Assembly (NCBI GenBank): GCA_002352665.1 | Contig: DEIV01000143.1 | Coordinates: forward strand, 1 to 7,473 | DNA length: 7,473 bases | Reading direction: 5' to 3' | DNA from: Flavobacteriaceae bacterium UBA2765 | Lineage (GTDB): Bacteria; Bacteroidota; Bacteroidia; Flavobacteriales; Flavobacteriaceae | Part shown: positions 1-4,388 of the stretch, piece by piece | Layout: every line of letters begins with the position of its first letter | Numbering within the stretch: the stretch's first letter is position 1 | The notes under the pieces: model-generated | Databases searched by the model: none | What the model was told of the DNA's origin: nothing | Seen by the model: only the letters and a program-made list of their open reading frames with translations | Position numbers and translations under genes: made by a program

Positions 1-28
1 AAAAAAACCTTATCGCAATGATAAGGTT
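1..28 (-). terminator. tRNA-type intrinsic terminator, third copy (T3)
   Basis: Minus strand: 9-bp stem AACCTTATC/GATAAGGTT with loop ATTGC, followed by at least seven U residues running to the window edge. Identical to the terminators at 347-374 and 703-730. Confidence 0.85.
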
Positions 29-35
29 GAATTAG

Positions 36-91
36 TAGCGGGAGGCTTCGGGAGAACCAGTGTCCGCCTCTGGCGGATATTAGCCCAACGA
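36..91 (-). pseudogene. tRNA-fMet 3'-part remnant, distal copy
   Basis: Matches the remnant at 382-447 but has lost 10 bp, which removed the 5' arm of the second hairpin and the tRNA bases next to it. It keeps TCGTTGGGCT (tRNA nt 24-33), CACTGGTTC (nt 48-56) and the acceptor 3' strand ending CCCGCTA. It lacks the 5' acceptor strand, D-arm and anticodon, so it cannot be a working tRNA. Confidence 0.8.
63..77. repeat. Short GC-rich hairpin in distal remnant
   Basis: TCCGCC-TCT-GGCGGA, a 6-bp perfect stem with a 3-nt loop. Same stem as 419-433 with one loop base changed. It stands out from the AT-rich surroundings. Confidence 0.75.
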
Positions 92-346
92 ATTGTATTT
101 GGTTTTAACACTCTTTACAAAACGTCTACCTACGCCTGATTTTAAGAATTTTTCCCTATCTATTGCATCTTTTTTAGTGTTTAAAAATTCAACGTGAATG
201 ATAATCCACGGTCTATATCTTTTGGTAAAACCTTTATTAGAAAGTTCATTATGAGATTTAAATCTACTAATCAAGTCAGTAGTAAAACCGGTATAGGTTT
301 TATTGTATTTTTCTGAAAACAATATGTAAACTACAAATTCATCCAT
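80..346 (-). CDS. GIY-YIG nuclease family protein, distal copy
   Basis: An 88-residue single-domain protein of the short GIY-YIG (YhbQ/UPF0213-like) type. The GIY half is VYIL at 6-9 and the YIG half is YTG at 18-20. The conserved Arg is R28 in DLISRFKSHN, and the catalytic Glu is E65 in DREKFLKSG. All key residues are present, so a metal-dependent DNA nick or cut is plausible; the natural substrate of these small proteins is not known to me. It differs from the proximal copy only at residue 62 (Ile for Met). The ATG follows the terminator U-tract with no leader and no -7 box nearby. The only purine run, AAGG, lies inside the terminator stem 7 nt upstream. The C-terminal S-L-G and the stop codon come from tRNA-derived bases. 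Whether it is expressed is uncertain. Confidence 0.88.
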   Translation of the reverse strand: MDEFVVYILFSEKYNKTYTGFTTDLISRFKSHNELSNKGFTKRYRPWIIIHVEFLNTKKDAIDREKFLKSGVGRRFVKSVKTKYNSLG

Positions 347-374
347 AAAAAAACCTTATCGCAATGATAAGGTT
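347..374 (-). terminator. tRNA-type intrinsic terminator, second copy (T2)
   Basis: Same 9-bp stem, 5-nt loop and seven-U tract as the terminator behind the real tRNA. The U-tract ends at 347 and the ATG of the distal nuclease begins at 346, so the terminator directly abuts the coding region. Confidence 0.9.
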
Positions 375-393
375 GAATTAGTAGCGGGAACTG

Positions 394-409
394 TCCCGAG
401 GCTTCGGGA
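394..409. repeat. Short GC-rich hairpin replacing the T-loop
   Basis: TCCCGA-GGCT-TCGGGA, a 6-bp perfect stem with a 4-nt loop, located where tRNA nt 57-61 would be. In the distal unit the 5' arm is deleted. Confidence 0.75.
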
Positions 410-418
410 GAACCAGTG

Positions 419-433
419 TCCGCCTCAGGCGGA
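419..433. repeat. Short GC-rich hairpin replacing the anticodon segment
   Basis: TCCGCC-TCA-GGCGGA, a 6-bp perfect stem with a 3-nt loop, located where tRNA nt 34-47 would be. The copy at 63-77 has TCT in the loop. Confidence 0.75.
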
Positions 434-435
434 TA

Positions 436-702
436 TTAGCCCAACGAATTGTATTTGGTTTTAACACTCTTTACAAAACGTCTACCTACGCCTGATTTTA
501 AGAATTTTTCTCTATCCATTGCATCTTTTTTAGTGTTTAAAAATTCAACGTGAATGATAATCCACGGTCTATATCTTTTGGTAAAACCTTTATTAGAAAG
601 TTCATTATGAGATTTAAATCTACTAATCAAGTCAGTAGTAAAACCGGTATAGGTTTTATTGTATTTTTCTGAAAACAATATGTAAACTACAAATTCATCC
701 AT
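436..702 (-). CDS. GIY-YIG nuclease family protein, proximal copy
   Basis: An 88-residue GIY-YIG protein with VYIL (6-9), YTG (18-20), R28, HN at 32-33 and E65, the usual catalytic set. It lies 35 nt past the end of the intact tRNA-fMet on the same strand, separated only by terminator T1. With no promoter of its own visible, readthrough from the tRNA promoter is the simplest source of message. The reading frame is intact and nearly identical to the downstream copy (one amino-acid change, Met62). That fits a recent duplication or ongoing homogenisation rather than two old paralogues. Small GIY-YIG genes of this kind are, from memory, common and multicopy in Flavobacteriia and often sit beside tRNA genes. 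A mobile or selfish role is inferred, not shown. Confidence 0.9.
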   Translation of the reverse strand: MDEFVVYILFSEKYNKTYTGFTTDLISRFKSHNELSNKGFTKRYRPWIIIHVEFLNTKKDAMDREKFLKSGVGRRFVKSVKTKYNSLG

Positions 703-730
703 AAAAAAACCTTATCGCAATGATAAGGTT
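703..730 (-). terminator. Intrinsic terminator of tRNA-fMet (T1)
   Basis: Minus strand stem AACCTTATC/GATAAGGTT, loop ATTGC, then seven U residues, 7 nt after the discriminator base of the intact tRNA. The proximal nuclease ATG starts at 702, right after the U-tract. Nuclease expression from the tRNA promoter would need readthrough of this site. Confidence 0.92.
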
Positions 731-737
731 AAATTAG

Positions 738-749
<12 letters not shown>
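703..749 (-). repeat. Shared tRNA 3' end plus terminator, third repeat occurrence
   Basis: These 47 bases match 347-393 with a single mismatch (position 733 is A instead of G). Here they are the genuine 3' end and terminator of the intact tRNA gene. The repeat units therefore share their right-hand segment with the tRNA locus itself, which points to the tRNA as the source of the repeated material. Confidence 0.9.
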
Positions 750-810
<61 letters not shown>

Positions 811-820
811 ATATGGACGG

Positions 821-847
821 CAAAGATACATATTTTTCAATCATCAA
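821..847 (-). promoter_or_regulatory. Promoter of tRNA-fMet
   Basis: Minus strand -7 box TATCTTTG (828 to 821) is a full match to the Bacteroidota consensus TAnnTTTG. A TTG at 847-845 lies 16 nt upstream, slightly closer than the usual 17-23. Transcription would start about 4 nt before the tRNA 5' end at 810. Confidence 0.75.
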
Positions 848-863
848 AAAAACTATTTTACAT

Positions 864-895
864 AAAAAAAGAGTCAGGCTAAAAAGACCTGACTC
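864..895 (-). terminator. Intrinsic terminator after rho
   Basis: Minus strand stem GAGTCAGG/CCTGACTC (8 bp) with a 9-nt loop, followed by seven U residues. It lies about 110 nt past the rho stop codon and just before the tRNA promoter, so it separates rho from the tRNA unit. There is no T-run on the other side, so it works on one strand only. Confidence 0.9.
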
Positions 896-1006
896 TCAAT
901 TAATTGAATTAGTTATGTTAAGAATTATAATTTATATTTAAGTGCTTTTTGTAAAAGTTATATCAAAATTTTACGCTTTAAAACAATTACAAAAATATAA
1001 ATATTT

Positions 1007-2584
1007 TTATCCATTCATAGATATCAAAAATTCTTGGTTATTCTTGGAGAATTTAATTTTTTCATTAATAAATTCCATAGCTTCAATAGGATTCATATCT
1101 GCTAAATATTTACGCATAACCCACATACGCTGTAAAGTTTTTTCATCTAATAGTAAATCGTCTCTACGTGTACTAGATTTTACCAAGTCAACAGCAGGGT
1201 AAATTCTACGATTAGAAATATTTCTGTCCAATTGTAATTCCATATTACCTGTACCTTTAAATTCTTCAAAGATAACTTCATCCATTTTAGAACCTGTATC
1301 TGTTAAAGCGGTAGCAATAATAGTTAAAGAACCTCCATTTTCTATTTTACGTGCTGCACCAAAAAATCTTTTTGGTTTATGTAAGGCATTAGCATCTATA
1401 CCACCTGATAATATTTTACCTGATGCAGGAGCCACTGTATTATAGGCTCTGGCCAAACGTGTAATAGAATCTAACAATATAACAACATCATGTCCGCATT
1501 CAACCAATCGTTTTGCTTTATCTAATACAATATTAGCTACTTTAACATGTTTTTCAGCAGGTTCATCAAAAGTTGAAGCCACTACTTCTCCTTTTACATT
1601 TCGCTGCATGTCTGTTACCTCTTCAGGTCTTTCATCAATTAATAAAACAATTTGATATACCTCAGGATGATTGGCAGCAATGGCATTTGCTATGTCTTTT
1701 AACAACATAGTTTTACCTGTTTTAGGTTGAGAGACGATCATACCTCTTTGACCTTTACCTATAGGTGAGAATAAGTCAATTATTCTTGTAGAAATTGAGC
1801 TTCCTTTTTCAGCAAGATTAAACTTTTCTTTTGGGAATAGTGGCGTTAAATGTTCAAAAGCAACACGATCTCTAACGATACTCGGATTCAAACCATTGAT
1901 TAATGATACTCGTATCAACGGAAAATATTTTTCACCTTCTTTAGGAGGGCGAACAATACCTCTAACAGTATCCCCTGTTTTTAAACCAAATAGTTTAATT
2001 TGTGATTGTGATACATAAATATCATCCGGAGAGGATAAGTAATTATAATCAGATGAACGTAAAAATCCATATCCATCTTGCATGATTTCTAAAACCCCTT
2101 CACTTTCTATAATACCATCAAATTCAAAATCAGGATCTCTATATTTACCTTGCCTTCTGTTGGCACCAGGTTGAGGTTTGTTTACATTTCTTTGGTTAGA
2201 ACCGTTTTGAGAATGTTCTTTCCTAGGATGTTTTTGAGTCTGCTGAGATTTTTGAGTTTTTTGAGATTCAGTGGGCTTATTTTCAACCACAACTTTAGGT
2301 GTTGATTTTTCCTTAACCTGAGTGGTTTCTTCCTGTTTTTGTGGAGCAACCTGCGGATCATTTCTTTTAGAAACAACCATTGGCTTCTGAATACGTTTGC
2401 GAATTGGTTTTGGTTTAGCAACTTTTTCTGGAGTAGCTACATTGGGTTTTGTTGCTTGAACGTCTAGTATTTGATATACTAAATCTAGTTTTTTAAGTTG
2501 GCGAAACTTAGGAACACCAATTTTTTCTGCAATTTCCTGTAATTCAGGTAATTTTTTTTGTTTTAATGATTCAATTTCAAACAT
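1007..2584 (-). CDS. rho: Transcription termination factor Rho
   Basis: A 525-residue Rho, the hexameric ATP-dependent RNA translocase that ends transcripts. Domains: SAP-like Rho_N at about 1-42; a low-complexity Lys/Gln/Pro/Thr-rich linker at about 45-150, probably disordered; the cold-shock-like primary RNA-binding domain at about 153-232; then the RecA-like motor. In the motor, Walker A is SQPKTGKT (285-292), the catalytic Glu region is DERPEEVTDM (317-326), Walker B is DVVILLDS (366-373), the Q/R-loop region is SGGIDANALHKPKRFFGAAR (393-412), and the probable arginine finger is in STRRDD (471-476). All catalytic motifs are intact. E. coli Rho is 419 residues; the extra length is the linker, a known Bacteroidota trait. 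ATG start; no Shine-Dalgarno. It is divergent from the DUF4293 gene, and the leader has features listed separately. Confidence 0.98.
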   Translation of the reverse strand: MFEIESLKQKKLPELQEIAEKIGVPKFRQLKKLDLVYQILDVQATKPNVATPEKVAKPKPIRKRIQKPMVVSKRNDPQVAPQKQEETTQVKEKSTPKVVVENKPTESQKTQKSQQTQKHPRKEHSQNGSNQRNVNKPQPGANRRQGKYRDPDFEFDGIIESEGVLEIMQDGYGFLRSSDYNYLSSPDDIYVSQSQIKLFGLKTGDTVRGIVRPPKEGEKYFPLIRVSLINGLNPSIVRDRVAFEHLTPLFPKEKFNLAEKGSSISTRIIDLFSPIGKGQRGMIVSQPKTGKTMLLKDIANAIAANHPEVYQIVLLIDERPEEVTDMQRNVKGEVVASTFDEPAEKHVKVANIVLDKAKRLVECGHDVVILLDSITRLARAYNTVAPASGKILSGGIDANALHKPKRFFGAARKIENGGSLTIIATALTDTGSKMDEVIFEEFKGTGNMELQLDRNISNRRIYPAVDLVKSSTRRDDLLLDEKTLQRMWVMRKYLADMNPIEAMEFINEKIKFSKNNQEFLISMNG

Positions 2585-2612
2585 TGATTGATAACTATAG
2601 TTAAATTATTTT

Positions 2613-2627
2613 AAAGGAGGTATATCC
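2613..2627 (-). promoter_or_regulatory. Anti-Shine-Dalgarno mimic in rho leader
   Basis: On the rho-sense strand this reads GGATATACCTCCTTT, the 3' tail of bacterial 16S rRNA (GGATCACCTCCTTT) with AT in place of C. It lies 28 nt before the rho ATG. Read the other way it is a perfect Shine-Dalgarno, AAAGGAGGT, but the only start codon at a usable distance (TTG at 2631) opens a 6-codon frame. A 12-bp palindrome, TAACTATAGTTA, occupies 2592-2603 between it and the rho start. Function is inferred only. Confidence 0.4.
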
Positions 2628-2671
2628 TATTTGAACAAGAGTTGTGAATAAATTATAAGCTTTATTTATGA

Positions 2672-2719
2672 ATATTGTAAAAGAAGTAAATCTACAATAT
2701 GCTGTAATTCTTTTGCAAT
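2672..2719 (-). promoter_or_regulatory. Competing inverted repeats upstream of rho
   Basis: Plus-strand ATATTGTA (2672-2679) is perfectly inverted as TACAATAT (2693-2700). An overlapping left arm, ATTGTAAAAGAA (from 2674), also pairs with TTCTTTTGCAAT (2708-2719) with one G-T wobble. The two stems share bases and cannot form together. On the rho-sense strand the second stem has one A/C mismatch. It would lie in the rho leader only if transcription starts beyond 2719; no clear -7 box was found there. Confidence 0.3.
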
Positions 2720-2768
2720 TATACAAATTAAATTTAATATATAAGTTTATTTCTAAAAAAGTTTATCT

Positions 2769-2776
2769 TATTTTTG
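2769..2776 (+). promoter_or_regulatory. Candidate -7 box for the DUF4293 gene
   Basis: TATTTTTG matches TAnnTTTG and ends 22 nt before the ATG. No TTG lies at the proper distance upstream, so the -33 element is missing or degenerate. Confidence 0.45.
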
Positions 2777-2797
2777 CTCGATAATTAAATAAACGTA

Positions 2798-3241
2798 ATG
2801 ATTCAGAGAATTCAAACATTATATTTGCTTTTAGCCCTCTTTCTTTCGGTTGGTCTGGTGTTTATATTTGATATGTGGGTAAATATAGTTAATGCTCAAT
2901 ATAGTGTTTCAAGCTTATTATATGAGGAAGAATTCACTTTAAAAATGATACCTATATTATTTATACTATCTGGTATTTTAAGTTTCTTAAGTATTTTGTT
3001 GTATAAAAAAAGAAATAATCAGATAGGTTTAAATCGTTTTAATATATTGATAAATTTTATGCTAGTAGGCCTGTTAGTTTACTATCAATTAAAACAACCG
3101 GAACTACTGGTAGAGATTAACAATACTGAAAAAGGAATTGGAGGTATTATTCCAATTGTGGTAATTGTTTTGCTTGTTTTGGCAAATAAAGCAATTTTAA
3201 AGGACGAAAAACTTGTAAAATCTGTAGATAGATTACGATAA
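2798..3241 (+). CDS. DUF4293 family membrane protein
   Basis: A 147-residue integral membrane protein recognised as the DUF4293 family by its start MIQRIQTLYLLLA and its end KSVDRLR. Four hydrophobic helices are visible at about 7-25, 50-69, 81-98 and 113-130. A short loop with conserved-looking polar residues lies between helices 1 and 2, and there is a basic KKRNN stretch after helix 2. The basic C-terminal tail probably lies in the cytoplasm. No enzymatic motif is seen, and the family has no established function that I know of. From memory it is confined largely to Bacteroidota and often lies beside rho, as here (divergent, 213 bp apart). ATG start; no Shine-Dalgarno. It is the only gene between its putative -7 box and the terminator at 3323-3354, so it is probably monocistronic. 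Confidence 0.9.
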   Translation: MIQRIQTLYLLLALFLSVGLVFIFDMWVNIVNAQYSVSSLLYEEEFTLKMIPILFILSGILSFLSILLYKKRNNQIGLNRFNILINFMLVGLLVYYQLKQPELLVEINNTEKGIGGIIPIVVIVLLVLANKAILKDEKLVKSVDRLR

Positions 3242-3253
3242 ACTAGTTACACA

Positions 3254-3281
3254 ACTAGATACTTTGCTTGAAGTATCTAGT
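3254..3281. other. 11-bp perfect stem-loop after the DUF4293 gene
   Basis: ACTAGATACTT and AAGTATCTAGT flank a 6-nt loop, TGCTTG, starting 12 nt after the stop codon. No T-run follows on either strand, so it is not a typical terminator. It could protect the 3' end of the message. The sequence just before it (AACTAGTT at 3241) shares the ACTAG core. Confidence 0.5.
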
Positions 3282-3322
3282 AAAAATATTAAATTATAAA
3301 TCCTGATAAGATGCTCATATAA

Positions 3323-3354
3323 AAAAACAGTCAAGATTAATCTTGACTGTTTTT
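3323..3354 (+). terminator. Perfect 32-bp palindromic terminator
   Basis: AAAAACAGTCAAGA and its exact reverse complement flank TTAA. The stem has a T-run on the plus side and an A-run on the other, so it can stop transcription from both directions. It serves the DUF4293 gene. No minus-strand gene lies to its right, which makes the symmetry notable. Confidence 0.9.
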
Positions 3355-3360
3355 ATTTTC

Positions 3361-3393
3361 GCAACAAAACATAGATAGCTATTTTTTTGTTGC
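3361..3393. other. Stem-loop GCAACAAAA/TTTTGTTGC
   Basis: A 9-bp perfect outer stem (3361-3369 with 3385-3393), with an inner ATAG/CTAT pair. It lies immediately after the terminator at 3323-3354. The T-run is within the stem, so it does not look like a second terminator. Confidence 0.45.
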
Positions 3394-3437
3394 ATAAATT
3401 TAGGAGCATTATTTGTCGCTAAACACTTATATGTGTA

Positions 3438-3455
3438 CTCCTTAGTAATAAGGGG
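3438..3455 (+). other. Stem-loop CTCCTTA/TAAGGGG at start of purine run
   Basis: A 7-bp stem with one G-U pair and tetraloop GTAA. Its left arm can instead pair with AGGAG at about 3403-3407, enclosing a small ACAC/GTGT hairpin. The two folds are mutually exclusive. Confidence 0.35.
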
Positions 3456-3483
3456 GAGAAAAGAAGGGGAGAAAGGAGAGGAG
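3450..3483 (+). other. 34-nt uninterrupted polypurine run
   Basis: Every base from 3450 to 3483 is A or G, rich in G blocks, within an AT-rich region. A pyrimidine-rich segment at 3511-3522 (TTCCTTTTCTCT) can pair with GAGAAAAG inside the run. It has no start codon in a useful frame and does not look coding. Confidence 0.7.
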
Positions 3484-3735
3484 TAAACTACTCACCTTTA
3501 TAAATAGGAGTTCCTTTTCTCTATGGCTAATATAATAATTATTTAATTTTAAACAAGACAGAAGAAAATTATTTATCAATTTCGAAAAAATAAGTTAAAA
3601 ATTTAAAAATCAGATGATTAACCCCAGAATACACTGATTATTAACAATAATAGAACAATTTTATAAACTATTTTCTGTTATTTTATTGCGTTAAAACGTC
3701 AAAATCACTATTTTTTATTCAAAACTAGTGGTTTC

Positions 3736-3757
3736 TGGGTAGTTTTAAAAATACCCA
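3736..3757. promoter_or_regulatory. Palindrome upstream of the 3866 gene promoter
   Basis: TGGGTA-N10-TACCCA, with a partly self-complementary TTTTAAAA centre, ends 9 nt before the TTG element at 3767. The position suits an operator or activator site; the factor is unknown. Confidence 0.4.
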
Positions 3758-3766
3758 CTTTCGCTA

Positions 3767-3797
3767 TTGACTTTGTTTTAATTAGATGTTACTTTTG
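3767..3797 (+). promoter_or_regulatory. Promoter for the small secreted protein gene
   Basis: TTG at 3767-3769, then a 20-nt spacer, then TACTTTTG at 3790-3797. This is a full match to the Bacteroidota TTG-N17-23-TAnnTTTG pattern. The start would be near 3804, leaving a leader of about 60 nt that contains a small CGAT/ATCG hairpin. Confidence 0.7.
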
Positions 3798-3865
3798 ATT
3801 CGATAGATCATATCATCGATTTGAATATCAAAAAAAATTATTTAATAATTCTAAAATCCCATATC

Positions 3866-4255
3866 ATGAGAAAATTATTACTCGCTTTAAGTGCTGTATT
3901 TGTATTAGCATCCTTTACAAATAATACAGATGAAACTATTGTTTTAAAAGACATAGAAGGAACCTTATTACAATCTTATCCTGTAATTGAAAATATTGAC
4001 GGACAATATACTATAACTTTTACAGTCGATGCAAATACCGTTGTAACTTCTAATACAATCGATAATATGACACATATCCATTTGGTTGAAAATGATAATT
4101 CTGGTTTAAAGGTTAGACATAGCATTACTTTTAATTCTAAAAGTGTAGACTTTAACAATTATTTTGAAAGTACTCTTGATGTTGCATCAAGTTCAAATGA
4201 AAGTATTTCTGGATATGTTAAAAGAAAAAAACCTAAAAGACTTCTTGCAGAATAG
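3866..4255 (+). CDS. Small secreted protein of unknown function
   Basis: A 129-residue protein that I do not recognise. I chose the ATG at 3866 rather than the in-frame TTG at 3821. The ATG gives a clean Sec signal, MRKLLLALSAVFVLASF, whereas the TTG would add 15 residues before it. Cleavage is likely near residues 17-20; there is no Cys, so it is not a lipoprotein. The mature part (about 110 residues) is rich in Thr, Asn, Ser, Val and Ile in alternating pattern, suggesting a beta-rich fold. It ends in a sharply basic tail, KRKKPKR, followed by LLAE. No catalytic motif is visible. The gene has its own promoter and terminator, so it is a monocistronic unit. It lies upstream of a two-component operon in the same direction, which makes it a possible target or partner, but nothing in the sequence proves this. 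Confidence 0.75.
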   Translation: MRKLLLALSAVFVLASFTNNTDETIVLKDIEGTLLQSYPVIENIDGQYTITFTVDANTVVTSNTIDNMTHIHLVENDNSGLKVRHSITFNSKSVDFNNYFESTLDVASSSNESISGYVKRKKPKRLLAE

Positions 4256-4279
4256 TTAGCTTTTTAATTATTAAAATAT

Positions 4280-4308
4280 AATCCGAAGCTCATACTTCGG
4301 ATTTTTTT
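4280..4308 (+). terminator. Intrinsic terminator of the small secreted protein gene
   Basis: Stem AATCCGAAG/CTTCGGATT (9 bp), loop CTCATA, then a T-run to 4308. It begins 25 nt after the stop codon. Confidence 0.93.
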
Positions 4309-4388
4309 ATCAATTTATAAAACAAAAGTAATACAATATTAAGCAAAATATATAGTTTATTATTAATGAATCTAGTGTTGCACAAAGT

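Larger units (their letters stand above)
1..346 (-). repeat. Tandem tRNA/GIY-YIG unit, copy 1 (distal)
   Basis: Direct repeat of the unit at 347-702. By eye the two copies differ by three substitutions (two inside the nuclease gene, one in a hairpin loop at 71 versus 427) and a 10-bp deletion in copy 1 near position 43. Read on the minus strand the unit holds the nuclease gene, a tRNA-fMet 3'-part remnant and the tRNA terminator. The left edge of the window (seven A residues) is exactly where the start codon of a further copy would follow, so the array may continue outside. Confidence 0.95.
382..447 (-). pseudogene. tRNA-fMet 3'-part remnant with hairpin inserts
   Basis: Aligned by eye to the intact tRNA: nt 24-33 are exact, nt 34-47 (anticodon, 3' anticodon stem, variable region) are replaced by a segment holding hairpin TCCGCC/GGCGGA, nt 48-56 are exact, nt 57-61 (T-loop) are replaced by hairpin TCCCGA/TCGGGA, and nt 62-73 plus the following CTA are exact. 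The T-stem halves ACTG and CAGT are retained around the second hairpin. The first bases also encode the end and stop codon of the nuclease at 436-702. Confidence 0.8.
347..702 (-). repeat. Tandem tRNA/GIY-YIG unit, copy 2 (proximal)
   Basis: Full-length 356-bp copy of the tandem unit, lying directly downstream of the intact tRNA-fMet on the same strand. It contains terminator T2, the tRNA-like remnant with two complete hairpin inserts, and the proximal GIY-YIG gene. It keeps the 10 bp missing from copy 1, so it is probably nearer the original form. Confidence 0.95.
3355..3789. other. Intergenic region without a gene; hairpins and polypurine run
   Basis: No protein gene is seen; all frames are interrupted. 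The left half (3361-3530) is less AT-rich than the right half and contains several stem-loops and a 34-nt purine run. The right half (3531-3720) is very AT-rich with no clear signal. ACCCCAGAA at 3621-3629 is inverted at 3733-3740 (TTCTGGGT, one base bulged). I recognise no known RNA family (not tRNA, SRP RNA or a familiar riboswitch). Confidence 0.6.

Noticed and set aside
942..1202. 86-codon plus-strand frame overlapping the end of rho
   Set aside because: Opposite strand to the rho 3' end, with no recognisable protein features; a shadow frame.
2182..2421. 79-codon minus-strand frame inside the rho linker
   Set aside because: Out-of-frame reading of the low-complexity linker of a certain gene.
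2613..2651. Plus-strand mini-gene with perfect Shine-Dalgarno and TTG start
   Set aside because: The frame is only six codons, no promoter is visible, and Shine-Dalgarno use is rare in this group; the rho-sense reading is more interesting.
3720..3727. Minus-strand TAGTTTTG box in the intergenic region
   Set aside because: No -33 element and no minus-strand gene or RNA to its left that it would serve.
3821..3865. TTG start 15 codons upstream of the small secreted protein
   Set aside because: It adds a polar extension before a clean signal peptide that starts at the ATG at 3866.
3976..4158. 60-codon minus-strand frame opposite the small secreted protein
   Set aside because: The plus-strand gene has a promoter, signal peptide and terminator; the antisense frame has none.
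4373..4380. TAGTGTTG as a -7 box for the two-component operon
   Set aside because: One mismatch at a key T, no TTG at the right distance, and a start point almost on the ATG; too weak to list.
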